A model generated the notes under the pieces. It was not told where the DNA came from and did no database searches. It worked only from the letters and a program-made list of their open reading frames with translations. From Acidimicrobiia bacterium (GTDB taxonomy: Bacteria; Actinomycetota; Acidimicrobiia; Spongiisociales; ZC4RG35), in contig WFOA01000105.1 in assembly GCA_015488325.1 (NCBI GenBank), positions 1-46,696 on the forward strand: 46,696 bases of DNA, in the 5' to 3' direction. Below are positions 36,868-46,494 of the stretch, in pieces (positions within the stretch are counted from its first letter, which is position 1; each line of letters starts with the position of its first letter). The position numbers were made by a program, and so were the translations under genes.

Positions 36868-37317
36868 ATGAAGGACCCGATGGACCTGGCGGTGGAGGAA
36901 GCCCGGACGGGACTGGCCGAAGGGGGGATCCCGATCGGGTCTGTCCTGGTGGTCGACGGCTCCGTGGTGGGACGGGGGCACAACCGCCGGGTACAGGAAG
37001 GCAGCGTCGTCCTCCACGCCGAGATGGACGCCTTGGAGCGGGCGGGGAGGCTCCCGGCGTCCGCATACCGCCGGGCGGTCCTGTACACCACCTTGTCGCC
37101 CTGCGACATGTGCTCGGGGGCGGTGCTCCTCTACGGGATCCCCCGGGTGGTGGTCGGGGAGCATCGAACCTTCCGAGGACCGGAAGACCACCTCCGCGCC
37201 CGCGGGGTCGAAGTGATCGTCCAAGACCGCGACGACTGCGTCGAGCTGATGCGGCGGTTCATCGAAGACCGACCCGAACTCTGGTTCGAAGACATCGGAG
37301 AGGACGTCCCCGACTGA
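36868..37317 (+). CDS. Nucleoside/cytosine deaminase resembling yeast Fcy1
   Basis: VLHAEMDALERAGR, LYTTLSPCDMCSGAVLLYGIPRVVVGEH, RPELWFEDIGE. Confidence 0.88.
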   Translation: MKDPMDLAVEEARTGLAEGGIPIGSVLVVDGSVVGRGHNRRVQEGSVVLHAEMDALERAGRLPASAYRRAVLYTTLSPCDMCSGAVLLYGIPRVVVGEHRTFRGPEDHLRARGVEVIVQDRDDCVELMRRFIEDRPELWFEDIGEDVPD

Positions 37318-37323
37318 CGGCGC

Positions 37324-39531
37324 TCAGGCGGTGGCGTCGATCGAGATGCGCACCGTGGCGAGGGGAAGCCGAAGCTCGAACGCCGAGAGATGGTCCCGCC
37401 GGTACACCACGTCGCCACCCATCAGGCGGGCCAGTTGGCGGGAGACGGTGAGGCCGAGACCGATGGCGGCGGTCCGTCCCGGCATCGTGTTCACGCTGCG
37501 GTACGCCTCGAAGATCTCGTCCTGGTGTTCGGGGGGGACGCCCGGACCGTCGTCGGAGACCCGGAGCACCGCTTCGTCGCCGTCGGCGCACACGGTGATG
37601 TACACGTTCTCGCCTCCGTACCGGTGGCTGTTCACCACCAGGTTGCGGACGATCTGGCGGACTCGGAGAGGGTCGGCGAGGGTCGCCGTCGCCTCCAGAT
37701 CCATACCGCTGATCTTCCACGTGTACTCGGATGGGAGGTCGTCGATGACCCGGCGGGTCTGTTCGTCGAGGCGGAGGACTTCGGGTCGGACGGTCAGCTC
37801 GGTCTCCTGGGCGCGAGCCGAGACGAGGAGATCCTCGATGATGTGAGCCACCTCGCGGCTCTGGCGGGCGATGAGGTCGATGAACTCTTCGATCTCCTCG
37901 GCGGTGAAGTCGTCCCAGCGTTGGGCCAGCTCCGCCGAGAGGCCCACCACCACCGACATCGGGGTGCGCAGCTCGTGGGATACCGATGCGATGAAGCGGT
38001 CCTTCGCCCGGACCAGGTCCTCCAGGGCTTCCCTGGCCTTGTCCCGACGCCACCAGGAAGCCAGCATCCGGGCCACCATGTCGAGGATCTGGTGGTCGGT
38101 CTTCGTCCAGGTTCGGGGCTGTTCGGAGACGACGCCGACGATCCCCACCCACGACCCGTCCACCATCACCGGGTAGACGACCTCGGCGGCGAACCCGATC
38201 TCGTGTTCGGCGAAGTAGGCCCTCTCCACCGGCGGGAGGTCGTCGTGGGACCGGAACTCGAACGCCATGCCGGAGCGGAACACCTCCTGGGCGTTGGGCC
38301 ATTCCGCCCACGCCACCTCGGCTTCGACGCCTGGGTTCGGTGCCGATCCGACCCACTGCATCATCCGGCAGACCAGCGCACCGTCGGCACCCACCGTGTT
38401 CTCGGCAACGAAGGCGGTGTCGGCGCCCGTCGCCTCCAGCACCGCTTTCAACGCCCGGGCGATCGGCTCGTCGGTCTCCCCTTCCAGAAGGGAGTAGGAG
38501 CATTCGGCGAGGGCCCGTTCCACCCGCAGACTGACGTCCCGCTCGGCGATCACCGCCTCCAGGCGACGCATGGTCTCGTGACGGCTCCAGGCCGTGCCGA
38601 GGAGGTCTCCGACGGCCCGGAGCAGGTCCACCTCGTTGGGACGCCACGTCCGCCCGGATGCGAAGTGGGCGAAGGTGACGTGTCCTTCCCACCGACCGTC
38701 GCACATGACCGGGATGTGCAGCGCGGCGGCGATCCCGGCAGGGGATTCGGCGAAGACCCTCCGGTCCGGCTCGGGAAGCTCGTCGAGGGCGGCGAAGGCG
38801 TAGGGGAGGCCGGCGGCGAGCCGGTCGGCCACATGGGGCGTGTCGGCCCATGGGACCGTCGGCCACACCTGGCGGGGTTCCGTCCCCGGTTCACGCAGCA
38901 CCCAGTGCACCGTCCGGGCGACGTCGGCGCCGTCTTCGTCGTCGTTGCGGGCGACGAGAACGGCGTCGCATTCGACCGCCTCGGCGAGCTGACGGAGGGC
39001 CTGTTCGATGTCCCCCTCGTCGTCCCCGGTCAAAAGCGCCCGGGTGCATTCGATGACCGCCTCCTCGTACCTGACGCGCCGGTAGGCGATGTCGAGTGCC
39101 GTCTCCAGGTCCTCCCGGTCGACGAGCCCGGCCGGTGGCCCGCCTCGGCTGCGGGCCAGCTCCCGTGCCCAGCCGACGAGGCCGCCGACCACCGGCAACG
39201 GGACGGCCATGGCCACCAGCACCGAGGCGGGGACGCCGAGGGTGCCTTCGGCGAGGAGGATGCGTCCCACCTCGACGTTGGCGAGGGCCCCGATCGTCCC
39301 GGCGAACAGGCCCGCCCGGATCCCCCAGGTGCCGGCGACGGCGGCGACGGGAGCGAGGGCGAGGGAGGTGACGAGCAGGAACGTCGTGGAGGAACTCGCG
39401 GCGAGGGAGACGGCTACGCCGTAGCCGACGATCAGCAGTGTCGTCTGCAGCGGCCTCGGGAGACCGCCACGCGCACTGTCCGGTGTTGCGGTCGCCGTCG
39501 GTGACGGCTGCCGCGTGTCCCCCTGGAGCAC
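37324..39531 (-). CDS. Membrane-anchored GAF-domain sensor histidine kinase
   Basis: N-terminal TM region, GAF-like repeats, FIASVSHELRTPMSVVVGLSAEL, HATPase DDGPGVPPEHQDEIFEAY; start uncertain. Confidence 0.88.
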   Translation of the reverse strand: MLQGDTRQPSPTATATPDSARGGLPRPLQTTLLIVGYGVAVSLAASSSTTFLLVTSLALAPVAAVAGTWGIRAGLFAGTIGALANVEVGRILLAEGTLGVPASVLVAMAVPLPVVGGLVGWARELARSRGGPPAGLVDREDLETALDIAYRRVRYEEAVIECTRALLTGDDEGDIEQALRQLAEAVECDAVLVARNDDEDGADVARTVHWVLREPGTEPRQVWPTVPWADTPHVADRLAAGLPYAFAALDELPEPDRRVFAESPAGIAAALHIPVMCDGRWEGHVTFAHFASGRTWRPNEVDLLRAVGDLLGTAWSRHETMRRLEAVIAERDVSLRVERALAECSYSLLEGETDEPIARALKAVLEATGADTAFVAENTVGADGALVCRMMQWVGSAPNPGVEAEVAWAEWPNAQEVFRSGMAFEFRSHDDLPPVERAYFAEHEIGFAAEVVYPVMVDGSWVGIVGVVSEQPRTWTKTDHQILDMVARMLASWWRRDKAREALEDLVRAKDRFIASVSHELRTPMSVVVGLSAELAQRWDDFTAEEIEEFIDLIARQSREVAHIIEDLLVSARAQETELTVRPEVLRLDEQTRRVIDDLPSEYTWKISGMDLEATATLADPLRVRQIVRNLVVNSHRYGGENVYITVCADGDEAVLRVSDDGPGVPPEHQDEIFEAYRSVNTMPGRTAAIGLGLTVSRQLARLMGGDVVYRRDHLSAFELRLPLATVRISIDATA

Positions 39532-39605
39532 AGATGTTCCATCGGCCGATTTCGCGTTCTCTTGAGTGTTGGGGGCCGGGGGGAGCCGCCTAGGGTGTCG
39601 TCGGT

Positions 39606-40829
39606 ATGGGCGAGGATGCACGGTCGGGTCGCGCCGAGAAGGCGGTCGCCATCTTCGAGGAGCGGTTTCGTCGCCCGCCCGACGCGGTGGCGGTGGCGCC
39701 GGGCCGTGTCAACCTCATCGGCGAGCACACCGACTACTCGCTGCTGCCGGTCCTGCCGATGGCGATCGAACGCGGGGTGGCGGTGGCCGTCGGCGTGGGG
39801 CCGGACGGGCGGATCCGCGGTGTCTCCGCCACCGAAGGTCCGGTCGACGGGACGGCGTCGACGGTGGGAGGCTGGGGCCGGTACGTGGCCGCCGCACTGG
39901 CGGTGTCGGAACTCGACGGCGGTGTCGACGTAGCCGTCGAAGCCGACCTGCCGTCCGCCGGCGGTCTCGCCTCGTCCTCGGCCCTGACCGTCGCCACCCT
40001 CGCCGCCCTCCACCAGGCGGTCGGCCGGCCCCTCGGAGCGGATGGACTGGTCGCCATGGCGGTCCGGGCCGAACGTGCCCTCGGTGTCGCCGGCGGGGAG
40101 ATGGACCAGACCGTGATCGTCCACGGGCAGGCGGGGTCGGCGCTGAGGATCGACTTCCTGCCCCCTTCCCGTCGCTTCGTCCCCGTGCCCGGGACCTGGT
40201 CGGTGGTGGTCGCCGACACCGGGACCCCGGCGGCGAAGGCCGGCGAGGCGCGGGCGGGATACAACGCCCGGGTGGTGGCGACCCGTCTCGGTGCGGCGTT
40301 GTTGGCCCACCGGACGGGGACCGACGCCGGAGCTCCGCCCGTCCTCGGCGCGGTCGTCGGGGAGCGGCATCTCGGACCGCTCGTCGACGACCTGCCCGAA
40401 AGGGCGTCACCGCTCGACGTCGCCGAGCGGACTTCGGTGGACGTCGACGTCCTCATCGGGTCGCCTCCCCTGGCCGACGCGGAATCCCCCCTGCCGGTAC
40501 GTGAGGTGGTCCGCCACGTCGTCTCCGAGGCGGTACGGGTGGATCGGTTCGAGGAGGCGATGCGGGCCGGAGACCTCACCGCAGCCGGCATCCTCCTCGA
40601 CGACTCGCAGCGAAGCCTGGAGCGGTTCGGGGTCTCGACACCGGAGATCGAACATCTCGTACGGACCCTCCGGGCGGCCGGCGCCGCCGGATGCCGGATC
40701 ACCGGAGCCGGGTTCGGAGGCCATGTGGTGGCCCTGTGCAGGCCGGACCAGACCGCCACCGTCACCCGGGCGGGCGGGGGCTTCGAAGTACGGCCCTCCG
40801 ACGGGGTGTGGGCGGCGGCGCCGAGGTGA
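39606..40829 (+). CDS. galK: Galactokinase
   Basis: APGRVNLIGEHTDYS, LPSAGGLASSSALTVATLAAL, GCRITGAGFGGHVVAL. Confidence 0.95.
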   Translation: MGEDARSGRAEKAVAIFEERFRRPPDAVAVAPGRVNLIGEHTDYSLLPVLPMAIERGVAVAVGVGPDGRIRGVSATEGPVDGTASTVGGWGRYVAAALAVSELDGGVDVAVEADLPSAGGLASSSALTVATLAALHQAVGRPLGADGLVAMAVRAERALGVAGGEMDQTVIVHGQAGSALRIDFLPPSRRFVPVPGTWSVVVADTGTPAAKAGEARAGYNARVVATRLGAALLAHRTGTDAGAPPVLGAVVGERHLGPLVDDLPERASPLDVAERTSVDVDVLIGSPPLADAESPLPVREVVRHVVSEAVRVDRFEEAMRAGDLTAAGILLDDSQRSLERFGVSTPEIEHLVRTLRAAGAAGCRITGAGFGGHVVALCRPDQTATVTRAGGGFEVRPSDGVWAAAPR

Positions 40830-40832
40830 CCT

Positions 40833-41468
40833 TCACAGGACCCGCAGAGCCTGGACGACGTCGCGTTCGCGGCGGGTGAAGGCCCTCACCACCGCCAGGT
40901 CGCCGTGGCGACGCCGAGCCACCTCGAGGAGGCATTCGACGACCAGGCCGGTGGCTTCGGTATCGAAGGGCGGGGGTTCGACACCGAGGCTGGCGGCCAG
41001 GTCGTCGCCGTGGACGACGAGTTCGAGGAGGCGGGTGACGAGATACTGGTCGAGGAGCATGGCCCGACCCCCCAACACCGCCACCCGGCGGTCGGCCGGC
41101 TCGTCGGGCAGGCGTCGACGGAGCGACCGCATCGCACCGTCCCACGTCGCCCGGACGCCCTCCGGCCCTCCCCGGGCTTCGGCCTCTGCCCGGGCGCGGA
41201 TGCCCCGGTGGAGCTCGGAGGTGATCTCGTCGGCGAGTCCGTCCACCGACATGAGATATCCGGGGGCGTCGAGGAGGGGAGCCTCCGACGGGGGTTCGTC
41301 GAGGTACCGCTCGACAGTGGCGACCGCCCGTACCAGATGGCCTGCCAGGGCGCCGACCGACATCAGTTCCAGGGCGCTGGGCGACTCCCAGGAGGCGGTG
41401 AGGGCCGGCTCGTCGAGGAGTGGTCGGACCGTGGCCGCCGTCTCGAGGAACACTCGTCGGATGGTCAT
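40833..41468 (-). CDS. Maleylpyruvate isomerase N-terminal / DinB-like family protein
   Basis: MSVGALAGHLVRAVATVERYL...LVTRLLELVVHGDDLAASLG. Confidence 0.75.
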   Translation of the reverse strand: MTIRRVFLETAATVRPLLDEPALTASWESPSALELMSVGALAGHLVRAVATVERYLDEPPSEAPLLDAPGYLMSVDGLADEITSELHRGIRARAEAEARGGPEGVRATWDGAMRSLRRRLPDEPADRRVAVLGGRAMLLDQYLVTRLLELVVHGDDLAASLGVEPPPFDTEATGLVVECLLEVARRRHGDLAVVRAFTRRERDVVQALRVL

Positions 41469-42727
41469 CGGAGCGCACCTTCGAGCCGTTCCCGCCGGGC
41501 GGACACGTCGATGGTCGCCCCCGAGATCCGCGCCTCCTCGGCCAGGTATGCCAGGAAGTGGGATTCGACGATCTCGGAGAGGTCGGTGGGTCCTGGCCGG
41601 CCGTCGGCGGCCGACTCGACGAAGGCGGCGATGAGGCCGTCGTCTCCGCCGCCGTGACCGCCGGTGCCGGCGTGGACGGGGAACCGTCGCACCGACCCGG
41701 TTCGGTGGAGGGTGACCTCCAGTTCGTGGCGCCTGCCGAAGAACCCTCGGAGCGTCCCCCTCGTCCCGTCGTACCGCATCGTCCGAGCCTCCTCCGCCGA
41801 ATGACCGTGGACGTGCAGGGCGATGGTGGTTCCGGCGGCGGTCTGCATGGTCACCACCTGATGGTCGACGACATCGGACCCAGCACGGTACACGCATCGC
41901 CCATACGGGCCGGAACGGAGGGCGGCGAGACGACCCGCCGGGCTGAGGTCGTCGCCGAGGACGTGGTGAGGCCATCCGGTGTCGTCGGTGTCGAGGTAGA
42001 TGCGTCGGGCGTCGTACGGGCAGTCGCCGACCGGGCAGCCGTCGGTGCACCGCGGTGTCGCCTCCGGCGGCGCCCGGTCGGGACGGAACTCGAACAGCGA
42101 ACCCATCGAAGACAGGGCGGTCACCGGCGACGGCACGTTCCAGGTGAGGATGTCGAAGTCGTGACAGGCCTTCTGGACGATCAGCGGTGTCGCCTCCCCG
42201 GCTCGACTCCAGTTGCCCCGCACGAACGAATGGGCCATGTGCCAGGACGCGACGTTCTCCCGGTGTTCGACGGTGACGACGTCGCCGATCATCCCCGAGG
42301 TCACCACCCGGTGAAGGGTCAGGAAGAACGGGGTGAACCGCAGGACGTGGGCGACGTGGAGGTGCCCGGAGGCGCGGCGGGCTGCCCGGACCAGGGTGAC
42401 GAGACCGTCGAGGTCGGGGGCGGCGGGTTTCTCCGTCAACACTTCGTAGCCTGCCTCCAGGGCGGAGACCGTCACCGGAACGTGGCTGCGGTCGTCGGAC
42501 GCGACGACCGCAGCGACGGCGAGCCGACCCCGGGAGAAGAGGTCGTTCGGGTCGGCGAAACGGCGGGAGGGACCGATACCGTGGGCGTCGGCGAACCGGT
42601 CCCGACGGTTCGGGTCGGGGTCGGCCACGGCGACGAACCGCAGTCGGTGCGGATGGCGCAGCGCCCACGCCCCGTACACGAAGAATCCCCGCTGGCCTGC
42701 TCCCACGGCCACGGCGTCCACCGTCAT
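41465..42727 (-). CDS. Gfo/Idh/MocA-family oxidoreductase
   Basis: LRFVAVADPDPNRRDRFADAHGI; ALEAGYEVLTEKPAAPDLDGL; ATGA overlap with downstream gene. Confidence 0.9.
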   Translation of the reverse strand: MTVDAVAVGAGQRGFFVYGAWALRHPHRLRFVAVADPDPNRRDRFADAHGIGPSRRFADPNDLFSRGRLAVAAVVASDDRSHVPVTVSALEAGYEVLTEKPAAPDLDGLVTLVRAARRASGHLHVAHVLRFTPFFLTLHRVVTSGMIGDVVTVEHRENVASWHMAHSFVRGNWSRAGEATPLIVQKACHDFDILTWNVPSPVTALSSMGSLFEFRPDRAPPEATPRCTDGCPVGDCPYDARRIYLDTDDTGWPHHVLGDDLSPAGRLAALRSGPYGRCVYRAGSDVVDHQVVTMQTAAGTTIALHVHGHSAEEARTMRYDGTRGTLRGFFGRRHELEVTLHRTGSVRRFPVHAGTGGHGGGDDGLIAAFVESAADGRPGPTDLSEIVESHFLAYLAEEARISGATIDVSARRERLEGALR

Positions 42728-42777
42728 CGGGGACGACCCTAGGCGCGACACCGCCGTGGCGAGACGCCGACGCGCGG

Positions 42778-43374
42778 TCAGCGGCAGTCGGCGACGGCGT
42801 CGCGGGCCACCTGCACGTGGATCCGGGCGTGACCGGCGAAGGTCTGGGCCTCGTCGAGGTCGTCGGTGGCGAAGGTGAGGAGCGCCCAGCCGACGATCCG
42901 CTGGGCGTGGGACGCGAGGCGGGGCATGGTGTTGCGGTCGGGACGCCAAGCCGCCACCACCTCGTCGAGTTCCGCCCACCGGGCGGCCGGGTCCTCCCAG
43001 GAGCCTCCCAGGATGTCACGGGTGATGCAGCCCGGACCGCCGGCCTCGGCGGCGGCGAGGGCGAACCCCGCCGGGTCCCCGTCGACGCCGGGGAGGATCC
43101 CGGCGTCGGAGGGCCCCCGCACGGTCCCGTCCCCGTCCCGGTCCCCGAACCCCGGGCCGCCGGGTCCCACCACGTGGTTGGCGGCCGCCTCGGCGGCCGC
43201 CTTCGCATCGGCCAGGGTCGGGGCGTCTGCCCAGGCGGCGACGTGGGCGGCGACCACCTCGATCCGTTCGGCCAGCAGCTCCGTGGCGGGGACGGTGGCC
43301 TGGTCTGCCGGGACACCGACAGGGGCCGCGCAGGCCGCCACCACGACCGCCGACGCCATCCACCGTTTCAACAC
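42778..43374 (-). CDS. Secreted protein, unknown
   Basis: Signal-peptide-like N-terminus LKRWMASAVVVAACAAPVG; GTG start overlaps preceding stop. Confidence 0.6.
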   Translation of the reverse strand: MLKRWMASAVVVAACAAPVGVPADQATVPATELLAERIEVVAAHVAAWADAPTLADAKAAAEAAANHVVGPGGPGFGDRDGDGTVRGPSDAGILPGVDGDPAGFALAAAEAGGPGCITRDILGGSWEDPAARWAELDEVVAAWRPDRNTMPRLASHAQRIVGWALLTFATDDLDEAQTFAGHARIHVQVARDAVADCR

Positions 43375-44144
43375 GGTGCAGCCGCCACGTGGAGGCCGGC
43401 GATGGTGGTCGAGACGGGTCGCGACCCGGCGACGACGGCCGCCGCCAACGCCGGAGGTGGACGGTCCGGTGGAGCGACGCCGAACCGGTCCCGGTAGGTG
43501 TCGGCGTCGACGACGGTGACGGCGGCACCGTCGAGGGGGAACATGAGACCTCCGGGGACCGGTGCCGCATGGGAGGCGGCGAGGACTTCCAGCCCGTTCG
43601 TGTCGGCGGCGTCGCCGACCAGCACCACCTCCCGGATCTGCGAGGCGCCGTTGGGGTGGCGCAGATACTCGGACCGCCAGATCAGCCCGGGGGTCCGATG
43701 GTGACACAGGAACACCCCGCAGCCCGGCCCGAGAGCGTCGACGAACACCACGTCGAAGGAGACCTCGGCGACGGATCCGTCGGGTTGGGGTGCGGGGCGG
43801 GAGAAGGAGAAGAGGTTCGGTTCGAGACCCGCCGCGGCGAGGAGCGTCCGGTCCGTGTCGGGCTGGTCGCTTCCCAGCACGAACATCGCCCCGCCCTCCC
43901 CACCGTCGAGGAACCGACGGATCGCCGCCCCGAACGACGGGCGGTCTCCCGCGGGAGGGGGGATGCGGTCGGGACGGGTCACCGCCACCAGCTCCAGGTA
44001 GGAGCCGTCGAACAGGACCAGCCGGTTCGACGTTCCGAAGGGATGGTCGGCTCGTTCGGTGACGACGAAACCCGCCCGCCGGTAGGCGTCGGCGGCTTCG
44101 TCGAGGTCACCGACGGCGTGGACGACGTGGTCGAGGCGGCGCAC
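43368..44144 (-). CDS. VOC/glyoxalase-like domain protein
   Basis: RRLDHVVHAVGDLDEAADAYRRAGFVVTERADHPFGTSNRLVLF. Confidence 0.85.
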   Translation of the reverse strand: MRRLDHVVHAVGDLDEAADAYRRAGFVVTERADHPFGTSNRLVLFDGSYLELVAVTRPDRIPPPAGDRPSFGAAIRRFLDGGEGGAMFVLGSDQPDTDRTLLAAAGLEPNLFSFSRPAPQPDGSVAEVSFDVVFVDALGPGCGVFLCHHRTPGLIWRSEYLRHPNGASQIREVVLVGDAADTNGLEVLAASHAAPVPGGLMFPLDGAAVTVVDADTYRDRFGVAPPDRPPPALAAAVVAGSRPVSTTIAGLHVAAAPC

Positions 44145-44195
44145 CTTCGTGATTGTGGCCGAAGTCGTCGACGTCTGCCCGGTATGATCCCGGCG

Positions 44196-45803
44196 GTGGA
44201 CTACCTGGGGTTGAGGGAGTCGTTTCGCTGGCGTGTTCCCGCCCGCCTGAACCTGGGGGTGGCCTGCGCCGACGACCATCCGGCCGCCAAGGTGGCGTTG
44301 GTGCGGGTCGACGCCTCCGGGGCCCGCCACGAGTACACCTTCGGTGAGCTGGCCGACCTGTCGGGGCGGCTCGCCGGGTCCCTCGCCGAACGGGGGGTGG
44401 GCCCGGGGGACCGGGTGGCGATCGTCGCCCCGCAGTCTGTCGAGACCGGCCTCACCCACTTGGCGGTGTGGAAGCTGGGGGCGGTGTCGCTGCCCCTCGC
44501 CTCCCTCTTCGGCCCCGACGCCCTCGCCTACCGGCTGGAGGATTCGGGGGCGACCCTGGCGATCACCAGCCCCGACAACGTGGACAAGGTCCGCGAGGCC
44601 GCCCCCGGCTTGCCGCTGGTGGTGACCGGCCCCGACGGCGACTTCGACCGTCTCCTCTCGGGTCCCGTCGTCGATCCGGTCCCGACCGCCGCCGACGACC
44701 CCGCCTACCTCATCTACACGTCCGGGACCACCGGTCCGCCCAAAGGGGCCCTGCATGCCCACCGGTCCCTCATCGGGCACCTCCCCGGCTTCGAGTGTTA
44801 CTACGAGTTCGCCGACCACGCCCCCGAAGGCCGGTACGACCGGGCAGTCCTCCCCCATGTCGGGCTGCCTGCCCCCGCGTCGGGGGATCTCATCTGGACC
44901 CCGGCGGACTGGGCGTGGATCGGAGGGCTCATGGACGTCCTCATCCCGGCCTGGTATTTCGGGATGCCGGTCCTCACCGCCGAAGGGGACTTCGACCCGG
45001 CATGGGCGGCCGACCTCATCGCCGAACACCGCATCACCTTGGCGTTTCTCCCCCCGACCGCCCTGAAGATGATGCGACGCGACGGCGTCCGCCTCGACGG
45101 AGCCTCCCTCCGAGCCGTGTTCACCGGCGGCGAAGCCCTCGGGGCCGAGGTGCTGGCGTGGGGCACCGACGCGCTCGGGGCGCGGATCAACGAGGGATAC
45201 GGGCAGACGGAATGCAACCTGGTGGTGGGGAACTGCTCGTCGGTGTGGCCGGTCCGTCCCGGGTCGATGGGCCGACCGATCCCCGGCCACCAGGTCGCCG
45301 TCCTCGACGAGGACGGACGACGCTTGGTCGGGGAGGAAGGGGAGATCTGTGTGCGGGGCCCCGACCCGGTGATGATGCTCCGCTACTGGAACCGTCCCGA
45401 AGCGACCGACGAGAAATACCGCGACGGGTGGCTGCTCACCGGCGACCTGGGGGTCGAGGACGAAGACGGCTACCTGTGGTTCCGCTCCCGCAAAGACGAC
45501 GTGATCATCTCCCGCGGATACCGGATCGGACCCGGAGAGATCGAGGAGTCGCTGATGAGCCACCCGGCGGTGGCGATGTGTGCCGTCGTCGGCGCCCCCG
45601 ACGAGCTCCGGGGAGAAGTTCCCGTCGCCTTCGTCGTGTTGAAGCCGGGACACCGTCGCTCCCTGGCGCTGGCCCTCGAACTCCAAGACCACGTCCGCAC
45701 CCGGCTCGCCGCCCACGAAGTGCCCCGCCAGGTCACCTTCGTCGACGACCTTCCCCGCACGACCACGGGCAAGATCATGCGGAGGGCGTTGCGCGAACCC
45801 TGA
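44196..45803 (+). CDS. AMP-dependent acyl-CoA synthetase
   Basis: LIYTSGTTGPPKGALHAHRS, GYGQTECNL, WLLTGDLGVEDEDGYLWFRSRKDDVIISRGYRIGPGEIE; GTG 44196 preferred over ATG 44184. Confidence 0.92.
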   Translation: MDYLGLRESFRWRVPARLNLGVACADDHPAAKVALVRVDASGARHEYTFGELADLSGRLAGSLAERGVGPGDRVAIVAPQSVETGLTHLAVWKLGAVSLPLASLFGPDALAYRLEDSGATLAITSPDNVDKVREAAPGLPLVVTGPDGDFDRLLSGPVVDPVPTAADDPAYLIYTSGTTGPPKGALHAHRSLIGHLPGFECYYEFADHAPEGRYDRAVLPHVGLPAPASGDLIWTPADWAWIGGLMDVLIPAWYFGMPVLTAEGDFDPAWAADLIAEHRITLAFLPPTALKMMRRDGVRLDGASLRAVFTGGEALGAEVLAWGTDALGARINEGYGQTECNLVVGNCSSVWPVRPGSMGRPIPGHQVAVLDEDGRRLVGEEGEICVRGPDPVMMLRYWNRPEATDEKYRDGWLLTGDLGVEDEDGYLWFRSRKDDVIISRGYRIGPGEIEESLMSHPAVAMCAVVGAPDELRGEVPVAFVVLKPGHRRSLALALELQDHVRTRLAAHEVPRQVTFVDDLPRTTTGKIMRRALREP

Positions 45804-46445
45804 TCAGGCGGGGGTGTGGCGACGGCCCCGGCGCTTCAGGTAGCCGTGCCACAGCAGACGAGCCGCCACGGCCCGCCAGGGGGCCCATCGTTCACCGATC
45901 CGTGCGAGCCGGGGCGGGTCGGGGACGGTGTCCAGCATGAGGGTCTCGGCGGCGGCGACCTGGAGCGCCCGGTCCCCGACCGGCCAGATGTCCGGCCTCC
46001 GGAGGCTGGACAGGAGGTAGACGTCGGCGGTCCACGGCCCGATCCCGGGCAGGGCGGTGAGGGTGGCGCGTACGGCATCGTCGGGGAGGGTCTCCAGGCC
46101 TTCGAGGTCGAGGCGCCCTTCGGTCACCGCCTCCGCCAGCGCCCTGACGTAGCGGGCCTTTTGGCGGCTCAGCCCCCAGGCCCTGAGCTCGACGTCGGAG
46201 GCGGCCAACACCCGCCCGGGTGTCACGGAGCCGACACCCCGGCGGAGCCGCTCGAAGGTGGCCCGGGCCGAGGCGAGCGAGACCTGCTGTTCGAGCACCA
46301 ACAGCACCAGCGTCCCGAACCCGGGTGGGCGATGCCAGAACTCGGGGACGCCGTAGGAGGCGACGAGCGACCCGAGGGCGGCGTCGGCGTCTGCCAGCTC
46401 CCGGGCGGCCCGGGAGAACCGTCGGGCGTCGAGGAGCCGGGACAT
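45804..46445 (-). CDS. AlkA-like DNA-3-methyladenine glycosylase (HhH-GPD)
   Basis: LLVLEQQVSLASARATFERL; LTALPGIGPWTADVYLLSSLRRPDIWPVGDRALQ. Confidence 0.9.
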   Translation of the reverse strand: MSRLLDARRFSRAARELADADAALGSLVASYGVPEFWHRPPGFGTLVLLVLEQQVSLASARATFERLRRGVGSVTPGRVLAASDVELRAWGLSRQKARYVRALAEAVTEGRLDLEGLETLPDDAVRATLTALPGIGPWTADVYLLSSLRRPDIWPVGDRALQVAAAETLMLDTVPDPPRLARIGERWAPWRAVAARLLWHGYLKRRGRRHTPA

Positions 46446-46494
46446 GGGACCATCCAACCACGGTGCGGCGGTCCCCTCACTCTACGCTCCGCCC

